This document shows positions 26,902 through 36,712 of a stretch of DNA of 64,000 bases, piece after piece; the first letter of the stretch is position 1, and each line of letters starts with the position of its first letter. Origin of the DNA: Polynucleobacter parvulilacunae. GTDB lineage: Bacteria > Pseudomonadota > Gammaproteobacteria > Burkholderiales > Burkholderiaceae. Below the pieces are notes generated by a model. The model ran no database searches, had not been told where the DNA came from, and worked only from the letters and a program-made list of their open reading frames with translations. The translations under genes and the position numbers were made by a program. Location: NCBI RefSeq assembly GCF_018881715.1, contig NZ_JACVPW010000001.1, positions 1 through 64,000 of the forward strand. The letters run 5' to 3'.

Positions 26902-27828
26902 ATGAGTAAAGTTGTCGTTATCGGAACTGGCATGATGGGCGTCGGAATTGCTGCCAGTTTTTTAGCTAGCGGCGCTAATACCATCATCCTGGGGCGCAGC
27001 GCTGAAAAGGCTATCAGTTGCCTTGATGCCATTCGGTTGTGTGCGGATTCGATCAACCCAGTGTGGGCCAAACAGAATCCAGCACTACAAAGCGGGAGTA
27101 TTGAAGAATGGCAAGACTGGGATGCCGTAAATTTAGTCATTGAAACGGTTTCGGAACAGCTCGAACTTAAAAGGGCAATCTTTGCATTGCTAGACCTGCG
27201 AGTACCCACTCATATTCCCATTGGCAGCAATAGCTCTGGCTTTCCAATTAGCGAAATAGCAAAAGATCTATCTACAGCACACCGCATGTTTAACACACAC
27301 TACTTTATGCCTGCGCATATCGTGCCACTTGTAGAGATTGTTGCTGGGAAACAATCCGATCTCACATTGGCAGAAAAACTCTGTAAGTTTTATCGCGCCC
27401 ACGGTAAGAAGCCCGTGCTTGTAAGAAAAGATATTCCAGGATTTTTAGCCAATCGCATTCAGCATGCGCTAATGCGTGAAGCGCTTTCACTAGTTGAGGA
27501 AGGAATTGCTACGCCTGACGATATCGATACTGCTGTGCGCTTTAGCTTTGGATTTAGATATGCGGCTGTAGGCCCGATGACCCAGAAAGAAATTTCAGGC
27601 TGGGAAGGAATGACACTGGCAGCAGAGTTAATTTACCCTTCCCTATCCAATATCACCGCACCGCCAAGTTGCGTGACAAATTTAGTAAAAAGTGGCAAAA
27701 CTGGCATAGCTAAGGGCGCTGGATTTAAGACTTGGTCTGCTGATGAGGGGGCGACCATGAAGCAAAACTACGAAGAAAGACTGAAAGCAGCCTTTGAAGT
27801 TCTTAAGATAGCCCCAGATCTAAACTAA
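26902..27828 (+). CDS. 3-hydroxyacyl-CoA dehydrogenase / L-gulonate-dehydrogenase-like protein (paralogue of 19583-20524)
   Basis: 'MSKVVVIGTGMMGVGIAASFLASG', 'GSNSSGFPISEIAKDL', 'HYFMPAHIVPLVEIV', 'PGFLANRIQHAL'; start set at ATG 26902. Confidence 0.88.
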   Translation: MSKVVVIGTGMMGVGIAASFLASGANTIILGRSAEKAISCLDAIRLCADSINPVWAKQNPALQSGSIEEWQDWDAVNLVIETVSEQLELKRAIFALLDLRVPTHIPIGSNSSGFPISEIAKDLSTAHRMFNTHYFMPAHIVPLVEIVAGKQSDLTLAEKLCKFYRAHGKKPVLVRKDIPGFLANRIQHALMREALSLVEEGIATPDDIDTAVRFSFGFRYAAVGPMTQKEISGWEGMTLAAELIYPSLSNITAPPSCVTNLVKSGKTGIAKGAGFKTWSADEGATMKQNYEERLKAAFEVLKIAPDLN

Positions 27829-27909
27829 ATTTCTAAATCCTTAATTTCATTTTGTTGCGGCACAGCATATTTATTCGGATTCGCCCTCACATTATTAGAT
27901 AATTGAGGG

Positions 27910-29358
27910 GTGAATAAAAAAGCATCTATTGGCTCCCTTTTTACTAAGGGGGTAATCATTTTGTCTGGCTGCGCCTTTCTGAGCTCAACATCTGGCTTAG
28001 CTTATGCAGCACAACCTCAAAATAATAACCAAAGCCGTCAGAAAGTGATTGTCCAAGCCCCTAAACAAATTGGCTTCAAAGATAAATCTGCTGGCGCCGG
28101 TTCAAAAACCAACAGCATGAGCCTAAATCCCTCTCTATTTCAGCGCAAAGCCCCAGACGAGCTCATGCTTGATAGTGACGCCAATCTAGACTATCGAGTT
28201 GCTCAAGGTTGTTTACAACGCAACTTCAACGAAGATAAGCTACCCGCTAGCATTGGCATCGATAATCGTCAGTTTTCTGAGTTCTTCAAGAATCAAACCA
28301 AAACATTTTTTGAGCATATGCGTGGCGACTGCATCCCCTATGCGGTGGCCTTTGGTAGTCGTAATCGCTTCGATTCCTTAAGCATCATGAATGGCCCCAT
28401 TCAAGATAGCAAAACGGAAGTATGGACATTCACGCCTTCAGCTGTTGGCGGATTTTTGATTCAGCAAGACTATCTCAAGGATGAATCCAAACGCTTAACT
28501 GAGATTCGCATCCCGCTAAGAGAGGTCTTATATGACCAACGTAAAGTAAGCGATCAATTACCGGTTGAGCTCGTTTGGGAATTGAACTCTCTGATCAAGC
28601 AGATTTATCCAGAAGAAAATAACTCCCTCGAAAATACTAATAGCATTGTGCGCATGATTGTGGACTTTGGCGATCGAGAAAGATGGGCGCAAATCTGGGC
28701 AGTGGAAATTATTGATCCCGCAAGCAAAGAGGTGTACGCCAATGCCTTTTGGATGGAGCGCAACGACATCCCTGGCGGATTCTTTACAAGCACAGGAGAA
28801 TCCCTTGAGCGCTCCTTCTGGACCAATCCATTAAGCTATCGCCGCATTTCTCGAGGAGTTGGCATGGTAAGAGCAACTTCAGGCAAGCGCAGCAAAAATT
28901 CAGCCTCCTCACCCAAAGCCTCTACTCCGAATACAGCGCCAGCAAAGGGGCAGCGCTATCGCGCCCATATGGGTATTGATTACGCCGCCCCAATTGGCAC
29001 ACCCGTGTTTAGCGTTGCCAATGGTCGAGTGGCTCATATTGGCTATAGCGGGGCATTTGGCAATTTGATTGTTCTAGAGCACCCTGGCGGATATCACACC
29101 TACTACGCTCACTTAAGTAATTACAACGTAGAGCTTGAATTAGGCAATGAAGTGCGGCGTGGTTTGGAAATTGGCTATGTAGGCTCAACCGGCAGATCAA
29201 CCGGCCCACATCTGCACTTTGAGTTGAGAAAGAATGGCATTTACGTAGATCCTTATGGCTCCAGGACTCAACTAGATTTATGGTCCATGCGCGATAACGA
29301 AAGCGGTCAACTGACTAGAGAGATGCTTCTGCTAGGCAGTCCCATCAAACACAATTAG
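27910..29358 (+). CDS. M23 family metallopeptidase (LytM domain)
   Basis: 'GQRYRAHMGIDYAAPIGTPVFSVANGRVAHIGYSGAFGNLIVLEHPGGYHTYYAHLS...GRSTGPHLHFEL'; GTG start. Confidence 0.93.
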   Translation: MNKKASIGSLFTKGVIILSGCAFLSSTSGLAYAAQPQNNNQSRQKVIVQAPKQIGFKDKSAGAGSKTNSMSLNPSLFQRKAPDELMLDSDANLDYRVAQGCLQRNFNEDKLPASIGIDNRQFSEFFKNQTKTFFEHMRGDCIPYAVAFGSRNRFDSLSIMNGPIQDSKTEVWTFTPSAVGGFLIQQDYLKDESKRLTEIRIPLREVLYDQRKVSDQLPVELVWELNSLIKQIYPEENNSLENTNSIVRMIVDFGDRERWAQIWAVEIIDPASKEVYANAFWMERNDIPGGFFTSTGESLERSFWTNPLSYRRISRGVGMVRATSGKRSKNSASSPKASTPNTAPAKGQRYRAHMGIDYAAPIGTPVFSVANGRVAHIGYSGAFGNLIVLEHPGGYHTYYAHLSNYNVELELGNEVRRGLEIGYVGSTGRSTGPHLHFELRKNGIYVDPYGSRTQLDLWSMRDNESGQLTREMLLLGSPIKHN

Positions 29359-29416
29359 GCAATGATTTAAATATTGCAAGACGTCCATCAAGAATCTAAC
29401 TTCTTCTTACAGAAAT

Positions 29417-29445
29417 AAAAAAGGGTCCCGTTGGACCCTTTTTCT
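29417..29445. terminator. Bidirectional rho-independent terminator
   Basis: AAAAAAGGGTCC-CGTT-GGACCCTTTTT. Confidence 0.88.
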
Positions 29446-29458
29446 TGGTATCGGATAA

Positions 29459-29899
29459 TTACCCCAGCACTAATACTGGTAATGTGGAATGCACAATAAC
29501 CTCATGAGTTTCGCTACCCAACAAAATCCCCTTGATACCTGTGCGCTTATGTGACGCCATCACAATCACATCCGCTTTAGCCTTTTTTGCGCCAGCCAAA
29601 ATACCTTCAGATAGATTACTATTTTCAATATGAAGACTTTTTACTTTAGCGCCAGCTCCCAACGCAGTCGTTGACTTCTTAAGGACATCCCGCGCATAAG
29701 CAGCGCAAGCCTCTGTGTGCTGTTTCTTCGAAATCCCATAGCCCATAGTGCTATCTGAGTAAACCATCGGAGGCGTAGGATCAGATACATATACAAGGGT
29801 AACTGCAGCGCCATCCGATTTGGCTAGTGCGGCAACTTTCTTCAAGGATTTTTTGCTGACATCCGAACCATCTACCGGTACCAATAAATGCTTAAACAT
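29459..29899 (-). CDS. Universal stress protein (UspA family)
   Basis: 'MFKHLLVPVDGSDVSKKSLKK...ADVIVMASHKRTGIKGILLGSETHEVIVHSTLPVLVL'. Confidence 0.95.
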   Translation of the reverse strand: MFKHLLVPVDGSDVSKKSLKKVAALAKSDGAAVTLVYVSDPTPPMVYSDSTMGYGISKKQHTEACAAYARDVLKKSTTALGAGAKVKSLHIENSNLSEGILAGAKKAKADVIVMASHKRTGIKGILLGSETHEVIVHSTLPVLVLG

Positions 29900-29955
29900 G
29901 TTGACTCCCTTTAAATTGAACTACTAATCTACTCTTTCCATCATAATGCTTATTA

Positions 29956-30387
29956 TTGGCCTATAAAACCATAAAGGTAACTAAATTGCTCAAGAATTTT
30001 GCTATCTACCTCACATTTTTAATCGCCCTCATCGCAATCGATCTGGTATGGCTATTGGGTATTGCGAAAAACCTCTACCGCAACGAGATGGGCGACTTAA
30101 TGGCCAGCGAACCCAAACTACTTGCTGGGCTCGCGTTTTATCTCCTTTATGCCTTGGGTGTCTGTATTTTCGTAATTGCACCAGCGCTATCAAAACAGTC
30201 TTGGCTATATGCACTGCAATATGGAGCTTTGTTTGGCTTTTTTTGCTACATGACGTACGACCTGACCAATTTAGCAGTTATCAGAAACTTTCCAACGCAA
30301 CTGGCTTTTGTCGATATTGCGTGGGGTAGTTTTGTTACTGCTTTGTGCGCAGGATTTGCTTACTGGGTTGGAGATCGCATCTCTTAA
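29956..30387 (+). CDS. DUF2177 family membrane protein
   Basis: 'LIALIAIDLVWLLGIAKNLYRNEMGDLM...GFFCYMTYDLTNLAVIRNFPTQLAFVDIAWGSFVTA'; likely start TTG at 29986. Confidence 0.85.
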   Translation: MAYKTIKVTKLLKNFAIYLTFLIALIAIDLVWLLGIAKNLYRNEMGDLMASEPKLLAGLAFYLLYALGVCIFVIAPALSKQSWLYALQYGALFGFFCYMTYDLTNLAVIRNFPTQLAFVDIAWGSFVTALCAGFAYWVGDRIS

Positions 30388-30422
30388 GATTGTCACTCTC
30401 ACATCATTAAAACAGATCACTG

Positions 30423-32048
30423 ATGTTTTTTCGTCCTCGACTACTAGACTCATTTACAGGCTATAACCGCACCCTTTTCACTAGGGATGTTTTGGCGGGT
30501 CTCACGGTTGGCGTAGTTGCACTACCTCTAGCGATGGCTTTTGCAATAGCCAGTGGATTAAAGCCCGAAGCCGGAATCTTCACCGCCATTATTGCTGGCG
30601 GATTGATCTCGCTGCTTGGTGGTAGCAAGGTACAGATTGGTGGCCCAGCAGGTGCGTTCATCGTCATTGTCTACGGCATCGTCGAGCGTTATGGCGTTCC
30701 CAACCTATTGCTTGCCACTGCCATGTCGGGTGTATTTTTATTTCTGATGGGCGTGTTTCGCCTTGGAACATTAGTGCGCTTTATTCCAATCGCCGTCATT
30801 ATTGGCTTTACCAATGGCATTGCCTTTCTGATTGGCCTATCTCAAATCAAAGATTTCTTTGGCCTCCAAATTGAAAAAATGCCGGCTCAATTTTTTCAAC
30901 AAGTGCATATGCTCTATTTAGCGGCAGATACCTTTAATCCAATTGCACTAGGCTTAGCTTGCGGCCGTCTGGCCTTATTGATTCTCTGGAAGCTATTTCA
31001 GAATCGCCTAGGCTGGCTCTCGCACTTACCTGGCACAGTGGTAGCTATGGTGGTGGCAACGATTATTACTAGCGCTCTCAACTTGCCGGTAGATACCATT
31101 GGAAGCCGCTTTGGCGGTATCCCATTTGGGCTCCCCTCTTTTGAATGGATTCATATCAGCTGGGATAGCGCTCAATACATGGTGGCACCTGCATTAACGC
31201 TTGCCCTCTTAGGTGCAATCGAATCCTTGCTCTGCGCACGTATTGCCGATGGTCTTATTCATGATCGCCATGAATCCAATCAAGAGCTTATGGCTCAAGG
31301 TATTGCCAATTTCACGATTCCATTTTTTGGTGGCATGCCCGCTACTGGGACAATTGCCCGCACCGTTACGAACATAGAGAGTGGTGGAACTACACCCATT
31401 GCCGGACTTGTGCATGCGGCGACTTTATTGATCATCGTATTGTTTGCAGCGCCCCTTGCTAAAAATATTCCTCTGGCTAGTCTGGCTGCTATCTTGATGT
31501 ATGTTGCCTGGAATATGGGTGAGTGGCAAAAGTTTATTGACCTCAAGCAGTTCCGCCTACCCTATCGCATCACTATCTTAAGCGTCTTTATTCTGACTGT
31601 TGTATTGGATCTCACTATTGCCGTTGAGGTAGGTTTATTGCTTGCCTTTATCACCTTCATTTATCGTATCTCCAGTCTGTCACGTTGTGAACCAGCTTCA
31701 GCTAGTGATTTTCCTGGGTTAAGCAATCAACAAGGTCGTATTGATGCCTATCGCATTCATGGCGCTATCTTCTTTGGCGCAGTAAAACTCCTAGAAAAGA
31801 TTGAGGCGAACCTACCGTCACAAACTCTCTTACTCGATTTGAAGAATGTAATTTATATCGATACTTCAGGCATGGATACCATCATGGAGCTGGCCCACTT
31901 ATGCAAGATTCGTAATATTCGCCTGATTATTTGCGGCTTAGCGCATCAACCATTAGAGATGGCAGAGCGCAGTGAGTTTATTGTTTCACTACCGCAAAAC
32001 TCTCTATATCCAGATCTCATTTCTGGAATAGAAGCTGCAGTAGCTTAA
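30423..32048 (+). CDS. SulP family inorganic anion transporter with STAS domain
   Basis: 'LAGLTVGVVALPLAMAFAIASGLKPEAGIFTAIIAGGLISLLGGSKVQIGGPAGAF', C-terminal STAS 'LLDLKNVIYIDTSGMDTI'. Confidence 0.95.
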   Translation: MFFRPRLLDSFTGYNRTLFTRDVLAGLTVGVVALPLAMAFAIASGLKPEAGIFTAIIAGGLISLLGGSKVQIGGPAGAFIVIVYGIVERYGVPNLLLATAMSGVFLFLMGVFRLGTLVRFIPIAVIIGFTNGIAFLIGLSQIKDFFGLQIEKMPAQFFQQVHMLYLAADTFNPIALGLACGRLALLILWKLFQNRLGWLSHLPGTVVAMVVATIITSALNLPVDTIGSRFGGIPFGLPSFEWIHISWDSAQYMVAPALTLALLGAIESLLCARIADGLIHDRHESNQELMAQGIANFTIPFFGGMPATGTIARTVTNIESGGTTPIAGLVHAATLLIIVLFAAPLAKNIPLASLAAILMYVAWNMGEWQKFIDLKQFRLPYRITILSVFILTVVLDLTIAVEVGLLLAFITFIYRISSLSRCEPASASDFPGLSNQQGRIDAYRIHGAIFFGAVKLLEKIEANLPSQTLLLDLKNVIYIDTSGMDTIMELAHLCKIRNIRLIICGLAHQPLEMAERSEFIVSLPQNSLYPDLISGIEAAVA

Positions 32049-32055
32049 AGGCTAC

Positions 32056-32775
32056 CTAAGAAATACAGAAGCCGCCTTTTAATAAGGCTTCTGGCAAAAC
32101 CCAAGCGCGATACAAACCAAAGCCACCTGCAATCAACAGCAGGGAGGCCGCCAAATACCGCACCCAAATATATTGTCCAAATTGAGTAAGCACTGCAGAA
32201 AATTTGGAGATCAGTAAGAGATTTGGCAATGTTCCTAAACCAAACGCCAACATCAGAGCAGCGCCAGTGAGTACATCACCAGATAAAAATGCGAGCGGCA
32301 AAACGCTGTAAACCAATCCACAAGGCACCAAACCCCACAGCATGCCGCTAAACCAACGTGATGGACCGCTAGCCATACGACCCAAATATTTAGCCCAGTA
32401 AGCTGCAATTTTGGAGCTCAGCCATTTACCGCCAAGCAAACCTTCCGACTTACCAAGCCTGAGTAGTCGCATACCCATCAGAATCAAGATCAAGGATGTC
32501 AAAGCAAACAGGGGGCGCTGAATAGGAACGAGATTTTGCTGCCAAACTACTACCCCCACGGCTGCAGCTAAGGCGCCCAATAAAACATAGGTAGTTATGC
32601 GACCCAAATGCATGATCAATTGCAGGTAAAAAAGCTCAGATCTGGCTCTTAAAGGGGTCTCCAAGGCGACGGGTCGCTCAATGGCAGCAGCTATCCCGCC
32701 GCACATCAAAGCGCAGTGCCAGCCGCTCACCAGGGCCCCCAGAAAGACTGCCAGGAGTAGACTTGTTGTTAGCAT
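32056..32775 (-). CDS. Sulfite exporter TauE/SafE-family (DsbD-like) membrane protein
   Basis: 'FLGALVSGWHCALMCGGIAAAI', 'GLVPCGLVYSVLPLAFLSGDVLTGAALMLAFGLGTLPNLL'. Confidence 0.88.
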   Translation of the reverse strand: MLTTSLLLAVFLGALVSGWHCALMCGGIAAAIERPVALETPLRARSELFYLQLIMHLGRITTYVLLGALAAAVGVVVWQQNLVPIQRPLFALTSLILILMGMRLLRLGKSEGLLGGKWLSSKIAAYWAKYLGRMASGPSRWFSGMLWGLVPCGLVYSVLPLAFLSGDVLTGAALMLAFGLGTLPNLLLISKFSAVLTQFGQYIWVRYLAASLLLIAGGFGLYRAWVLPEALLKGGFCIS

Positions 32776-32851
32776 GAAATCGACAAAAAATAGGTGAAAG
32801 CGATAATTTTCATATTAATAGAATAAACTCCTCTTATAGATCCACTCAAAT

Positions 32852-33622
32852 ATGAATTACAAGCCAACCGACACCTCAACCAGCAAATGCTCAGTCTGCG
32901 TACTGGGCCAGTTTTGCCTTCCGGTAGGCCTTAATAGTAGTGAAGTTTCCAAAATAGACACCTTAGTCAAAGAGCGTGTTCACTTACAAAAAGGTGAGAG
33001 CCTCTACCGCCATGGTGACCAACTTAGCTCTGTCTATAGTGTTCGCTTTGGCACCCTCAAAACAGAGTTCTGCCTTCAAGATGGCCGCCAACAAGTGATC
33101 GGCTTTCATCTTCCCGGTGAAATCTTGGGTCTCGATGGCATTGGCGAAGGCCACTATCAATCCGATGCAATTGCGCTTGAAGAAAGTGAAGTCTGCATTA
33201 TTCGTTACGATGCATTTGAAGATTTGGCACGCCAGATTCCAGTTCTACAAAATCAGTTCCATAAAATCATGAGTCGTGAACTGACTCAAGATCAACGCCA
33301 CCTACTCTCTCTTGGCACAATGCGTGCGGAAGAAAGATTGGCTGCATTTTTATTAAGTCTTTCACAACGCTTAGCAGCACGTGGCTACCTCAATAATGAA
33401 TTTGATCTGCGGATGAGCCGCAACGACATCGGCAGTTATCTCGGCATCCAAATTGAAACTGTGAGTCGCATGCTGTCACGTTTCGCAGAATCAGGTCTCA
33501 TTCAAATCAAACAACGTCATATCAAACTCATTGATATGAATGGCTTATACGAACTAGCCGGCATCCCCAATCCAGATAGATCGGCCTGCGTCAGTGCAGA
33601 CATCCCTGTAAAACACGCCTAA
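32852..33622 (+). CDS. fnr: FNR-type Crp/Fnr family transcriptional regulator
   Basis: N-terminal Cys cluster 'CSVCVLGQFCLPVGL', cNMP-binding-like domain, HTH 'MSRNDIGSYLGIQIETVSRMLSRF' (ExxSR recognition helix). Confidence 0.93.
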   Translation: MNYKPTDTSTSKCSVCVLGQFCLPVGLNSSEVSKIDTLVKERVHLQKGESLYRHGDQLSSVYSVRFGTLKTEFCLQDGRQQVIGFHLPGEILGLDGIGEGHYQSDAIALEESEVCIIRYDAFEDLARQIPVLQNQFHKIMSRELTQDQRHLLSLGTMRAEERLAAFLLSLSQRLAARGYLNNEFDLRMSRNDIGSYLGIQIETVSRMLSRFAESGLIQIKQRHIKLIDMNGLYELAGIPNPDRSACVSADIPVKHA

Positions 33623-33879
33623 AGTAAGCCGCGGTCGATTTCTTTGCTGTCTGGCGACTCAATACCAGGCAGGATATAGGCTGTAAGTGCACTAGAGATC
33701 GCACAAAAAGTCCAAATTGCAAAGAATCCAATAGTGTAGATACCCTCATCAGCAATGTCAGGATGATGGCCAAAAAATAAGAGATCTTGAGGATGAATTA
33801 CAGTAAACAGCAAGCCTTCTGCCATGCCAGCCACCAAAAAGGAAGGCCACAATATCCAGATCAGCAGGCGGTACTTCAT
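33619..33879 (-). CDS. Small membrane protein at the 3' end of the cco operon, unknown function
   Basis: 86 aa with two predicted TM; stop codon overlaps the convergent fnr stop. Confidence 0.7.
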   Translation of the reverse strand: MKYRLLIWILWPSFLVAGMAEGLLFTVIHPQDLLFFGHHPDIADEGIYTIGFFAIWTFCAISSALTAYILPGIESPDSKEIDRGLL

Positions 33880-34109
33880 TTTTGCGCCTGTGTATCTGAT
33901 TGTGCATCTTTAATCTGCTCAACTTTTAAACCCTGCTTCACAACACCATCACGCAATGGTTTATCGGCATATAGATTAATAGCCAAGTAAATCGTAATAG
34001 CGCAGCCAATCATCGCAACCGCAGGGCCGCTGATTAATAACCATGGCCACAATTGCTTGAACCAAGGTTTGGTAGTTTGCTGTTCTGTCATATGCATTCT
34101 CTCCATTGC
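33876..34109 (-). CDS. ccoH: FixH/CcoH-like cbb3 oxidase assembly protein
   Basis: Single TM, 'AITIYLAINLYADKPLRDGVVKQGLKVEQ'; position after ccoG; start near 34091-34109 rather than the ORF-track start, which lies inside ccoG. Confidence 0.75.
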   Translation of the reverse strand, partial: AMERMHMTEQQTTKPWFKQLWPWLLISGPAVAMIGCAITIYLAINLYADKPLRDGVVKQGLKVEQIKDAQSDTQAQK

Positions 34110-34116
34110 TCCTTGT

Positions 34117-35574
34117 TTAACGAGGAATAATAAAAGTCGATTTCTCATCGCGGGATCTCGTAATTAACTCGTCACCTGCCATCTCATGGGCAACTACATC
34201 AAAATGAATTGGGTAGTTACCAGCCTCATTCGCTCCAACATCGGCGCTCACCTTGATCGGCATCAGAAGATTGCTAGCTGGCCCAACCTCAATCTCGGTA
34301 ACAATCTGCCCTTGTGAATTAAGCACTTTTAATCCATCCAAACCAAGCGCCTTCACTTGCACATTCATATTATTTTCAGATGCATTCATGATCTGGATTC
34401 GATAAATATTCTCGATACGGACGCCCTCAACTTCACGAGCCAAGGCGCCGCGATCGCGCATTACATCCACCCGCAATGGGTTACGCGTTGCTAAGGAAAA
34501 GAGGAAAGCTGAAGTAAGAACAGTAATAAAAGCGGTGTAAATCAGCACTCGCGGACGCAAGATATGGCGAATCGCACTTTGATTAGACTCCTTATCCTCA
34601 ATAGCACGCTCTGTCGTATAGCGAATCAATCCCTTTGGATAATCGACTTTCTCCATCACCTGATCACAGGCGTCAATACAAGCGCCACATCCAATACACA
34701 TGTATTGCAAGCCATCACGAATATCAATTCCAGTTGGGCAAACCTGCACACAAATACTGCAATCAACGCAATCACCTAAACCTAATGAAGCATGATCCGT
34801 AGACTTACTACGACTACCTCTTGGCTCACCACGCACTTTGTCGTATGTAACCAAGAATGTATCTTTATCTACCATCGCACTTTGGAAGCGTGCATAGGGA
34901 CACATATATTTACAAACCTGCTCACGCATAAAGCCTGCGTTACCCCAAGTTGCAAAACTATAGAAGCACAACCAGAAGGTTTGCCATGGGCCCAGCGAGA
35001 GATGTAATAAGGATGCGCCTAAGGTCTCAATTGGCGTGAAGTAACCAATAAAAGTAAATCCCGTCCAGAAGGCGATCAATAACCATAGGAAATGCTTCGT
35101 GATCTTGAGGCGCCATTTTCTAAAGCCCCAAGGCCACTCTTCACCATCTAAACGAATACGAGCAAAACGGTCACCCTCTACCTTGCGCTCAATCCACATG
35201 AAGATTTCGGTATAGACGGTCTGCGGACAGGCATACCCACAAAATAAACGCCCGGCAACTGCAGTAAATAGAAATAAAGCGAGCGCGGAAAGAATCAATA
35301 ACAGGGTAAGATAAATCACGTCTTGTGGCCATAACACGAGGCCAAAGATGTAAAACTTACGCTGAATTAAATCAAAAAGAACTGCTTGACGACCATTCCA
35401 GCTCACCCATGGCAAACCATAAAATAGTAACTGGGTTGCAAATACCAAGATGAAGCGCCAGCGGGCAAAGAGCCCTGATACTGAACGCGGATAAATCTTT
35501 CGCCGAACCTCGTAAAGAGACTCCTCAATAACTTCTATCGGAACAGGTTTCCCACCCGGCGAAATATATGGCAC
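34117..35574 (-). CDS. ccoG: Cytochrome c oxidase accessory protein CcoG
   Basis: 'LFCGYACPQTVYTEIFMWIERKVEG', ferredoxin motifs 'CVDCSICVQVCPTGIDIRDGLQYMCIGCGACIDACD'. Confidence 0.96.
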   Translation of the reverse strand: MPYISPGGKPVPIEVIEESLYEVRRKIYPRSVSGLFARWRFILVFATQLLFYGLPWVSWNGRQAVLFDLIQRKFYIFGLVLWPQDVIYLTLLLILSALALFLFTAVAGRLFCGYACPQTVYTEIFMWIERKVEGDRFARIRLDGEEWPWGFRKWRLKITKHFLWLLIAFWTGFTFIGYFTPIETLGASLLHLSLGPWQTFWLCFYSFATWGNAGFMREQVCKYMCPYARFQSAMVDKDTFLVTYDKVRGEPRGSRSKSTDHASLGLGDCVDCSICVQVCPTGIDIRDGLQYMCIGCGACIDACDQVMEKVDYPKGLIRYTTERAIEDKESNQSAIRHILRPRVLIYTAFITVLTSAFLFSLATRNPLRVDVMRDRGALAREVEGVRIENIYRIQIMNASENNMNVQVKALGLDGLKVLNSQGQIVTEIEVGPASNLLMPIKVSADVGANEAGNYPIHFDVVAHEMAGDELITRSRDEKSTFIIPR

Positions 35575-35586
35575 TAATTGCTATTC

Positions 35587-36513
35587 TTACTTAGCTGTTG
35601 CTGGTTGTTTATTGTTAGATAAACCCCAGACATAAGCTGCTAACAAATGAATCTTCTCAGGACTCAATACCTTATCTTGAGCAGGCATCATAGCCATACG
35701 ACCCTTAGTTACCGTTTCAATAATCGTCGCTTCTGAGCCACCATATAACCAAGTTTTATCGGTTAAATTTGGTGCGCCAATAGCAATATTTCCTTTGGCA
35801 TCAGGACCATGACAGGCTACGCAGTTTGCAGCGAATACTTGTGCGCCACGGGCTGCTTTAGCATCATCTGCTGATAAACCTGAGAGGCTACGTACATAGT
35901 TAGCGACATCCGCAATTTGATTGCTATCCAGTTGTGGGAATGGAGGCATCACACCGCCACGACCATAGGTAATGGATGCCTTGATATTTTCTGGTGAACC
36001 TCCATAGAGCCAGTCACCATCAGTCAAATTAGGGAAGCCTTTAGCACCTCCAGCATCAGAGCCATGACACTGCGCACAAGAATTCAGGAAGAGGCGTTGC
36101 CCCATTTCGCGGGCCTTAGGATCGGCCGCCACTTGCTCAATGTCCATCTTGACGTATTTCGCATAAACAGGCTTTAGCTCATCATTTGCTTCAGTCATAG
36201 AGCTCATCAAAGCACCATCAGTGGTGTAGCCCATAATCCCCGGAAATGATCCCAAACCTGGAAATAACACTAAGTAGACCAATGCAAAGATGCAAGAGAG
36301 CAAGAACATCCACATCCACCAACGTGGCAATGGATTGTTCAGCTCACGTAAATCACCATCCCAAACATGGCCAGTATCAGCAACTGCACCATCTGCCGTA
36401 TGCACAACCTTAGCTTTCCTTTGGGAGAACAAAAGCCAGATACACCAGAAAATTCCAACTAATGCAACTAAGGCGATGTAAGCACTCCAACCGCTGCTAA
36501 AAAAGTCACTCAT
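35587..36513 (-). CDS. ccoP: cbb3-type cytochrome c oxidase subunit III (di-haem)
   Basis: Two CxxCH motifs (CAQCH, CVACH), 'WDGDLRELNNPLPRWWMWMFLLSCIFALVYLVLFPGLG'. Confidence 0.96.
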   Translation of the reverse strand: MSDFFSSGWSAYIALVALVGIFWCIWLLFSQRKAKVVHTADGAVADTGHVWDGDLRELNNPLPRWWMWMFLLSCIFALVYLVLFPGLGSFPGIMGYTTDGALMSSMTEANDELKPVYAKYVKMDIEQVAADPKAREMGQRLFLNSCAQCHGSDAGGAKGFPNLTDGDWLYGGSPENIKASITYGRGGVMPPFPQLDSNQIADVANYVRSLSGLSADDAKAARGAQVFAANCVACHGPDAKGNIAIGAPNLTDKTWLYGGSEATIIETVTKGRMAMMPAQDKVLSPEKIHLLAAYVWGLSNNKQPATAK

Positions 36514-36677
36514 GATTTGTCCTTACTAAATTCATCCGGAAGATCAAATGGAAGTTCTGCTGATTCCTGATTTGCTTTCTTGCGACCAGGAGACCAAGCC
36601 CACAAAACAATTCCTACAAAAAAGACAAGGCCTATTACTGTAGAAAATGCCGAGAGGTAGGGAGTAATCTGTTCCAT
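36510..36677 (-). CDS. ccoQ: cbb3-type oxidase subunit CcoQ (55 aa)
   Basis: Not in ORF track; MEQITPYLSAFSTVIGLVFFVGIVLWAWSPGRKKANQESAELPFDLPDEFSKDKS*; ATGA overlap with ccoP. Confidence 0.9.
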   Translation of the reverse strand: MEQITPYLSAFSTVIGLVFFVGIVLWAWSPGRKKANQESAELPFDLPDEFSKDKS

Positions 36678-36712
36678 TTGATTTAGGTAGTTTTAATTAA
36701 TAACCTTGTTAA

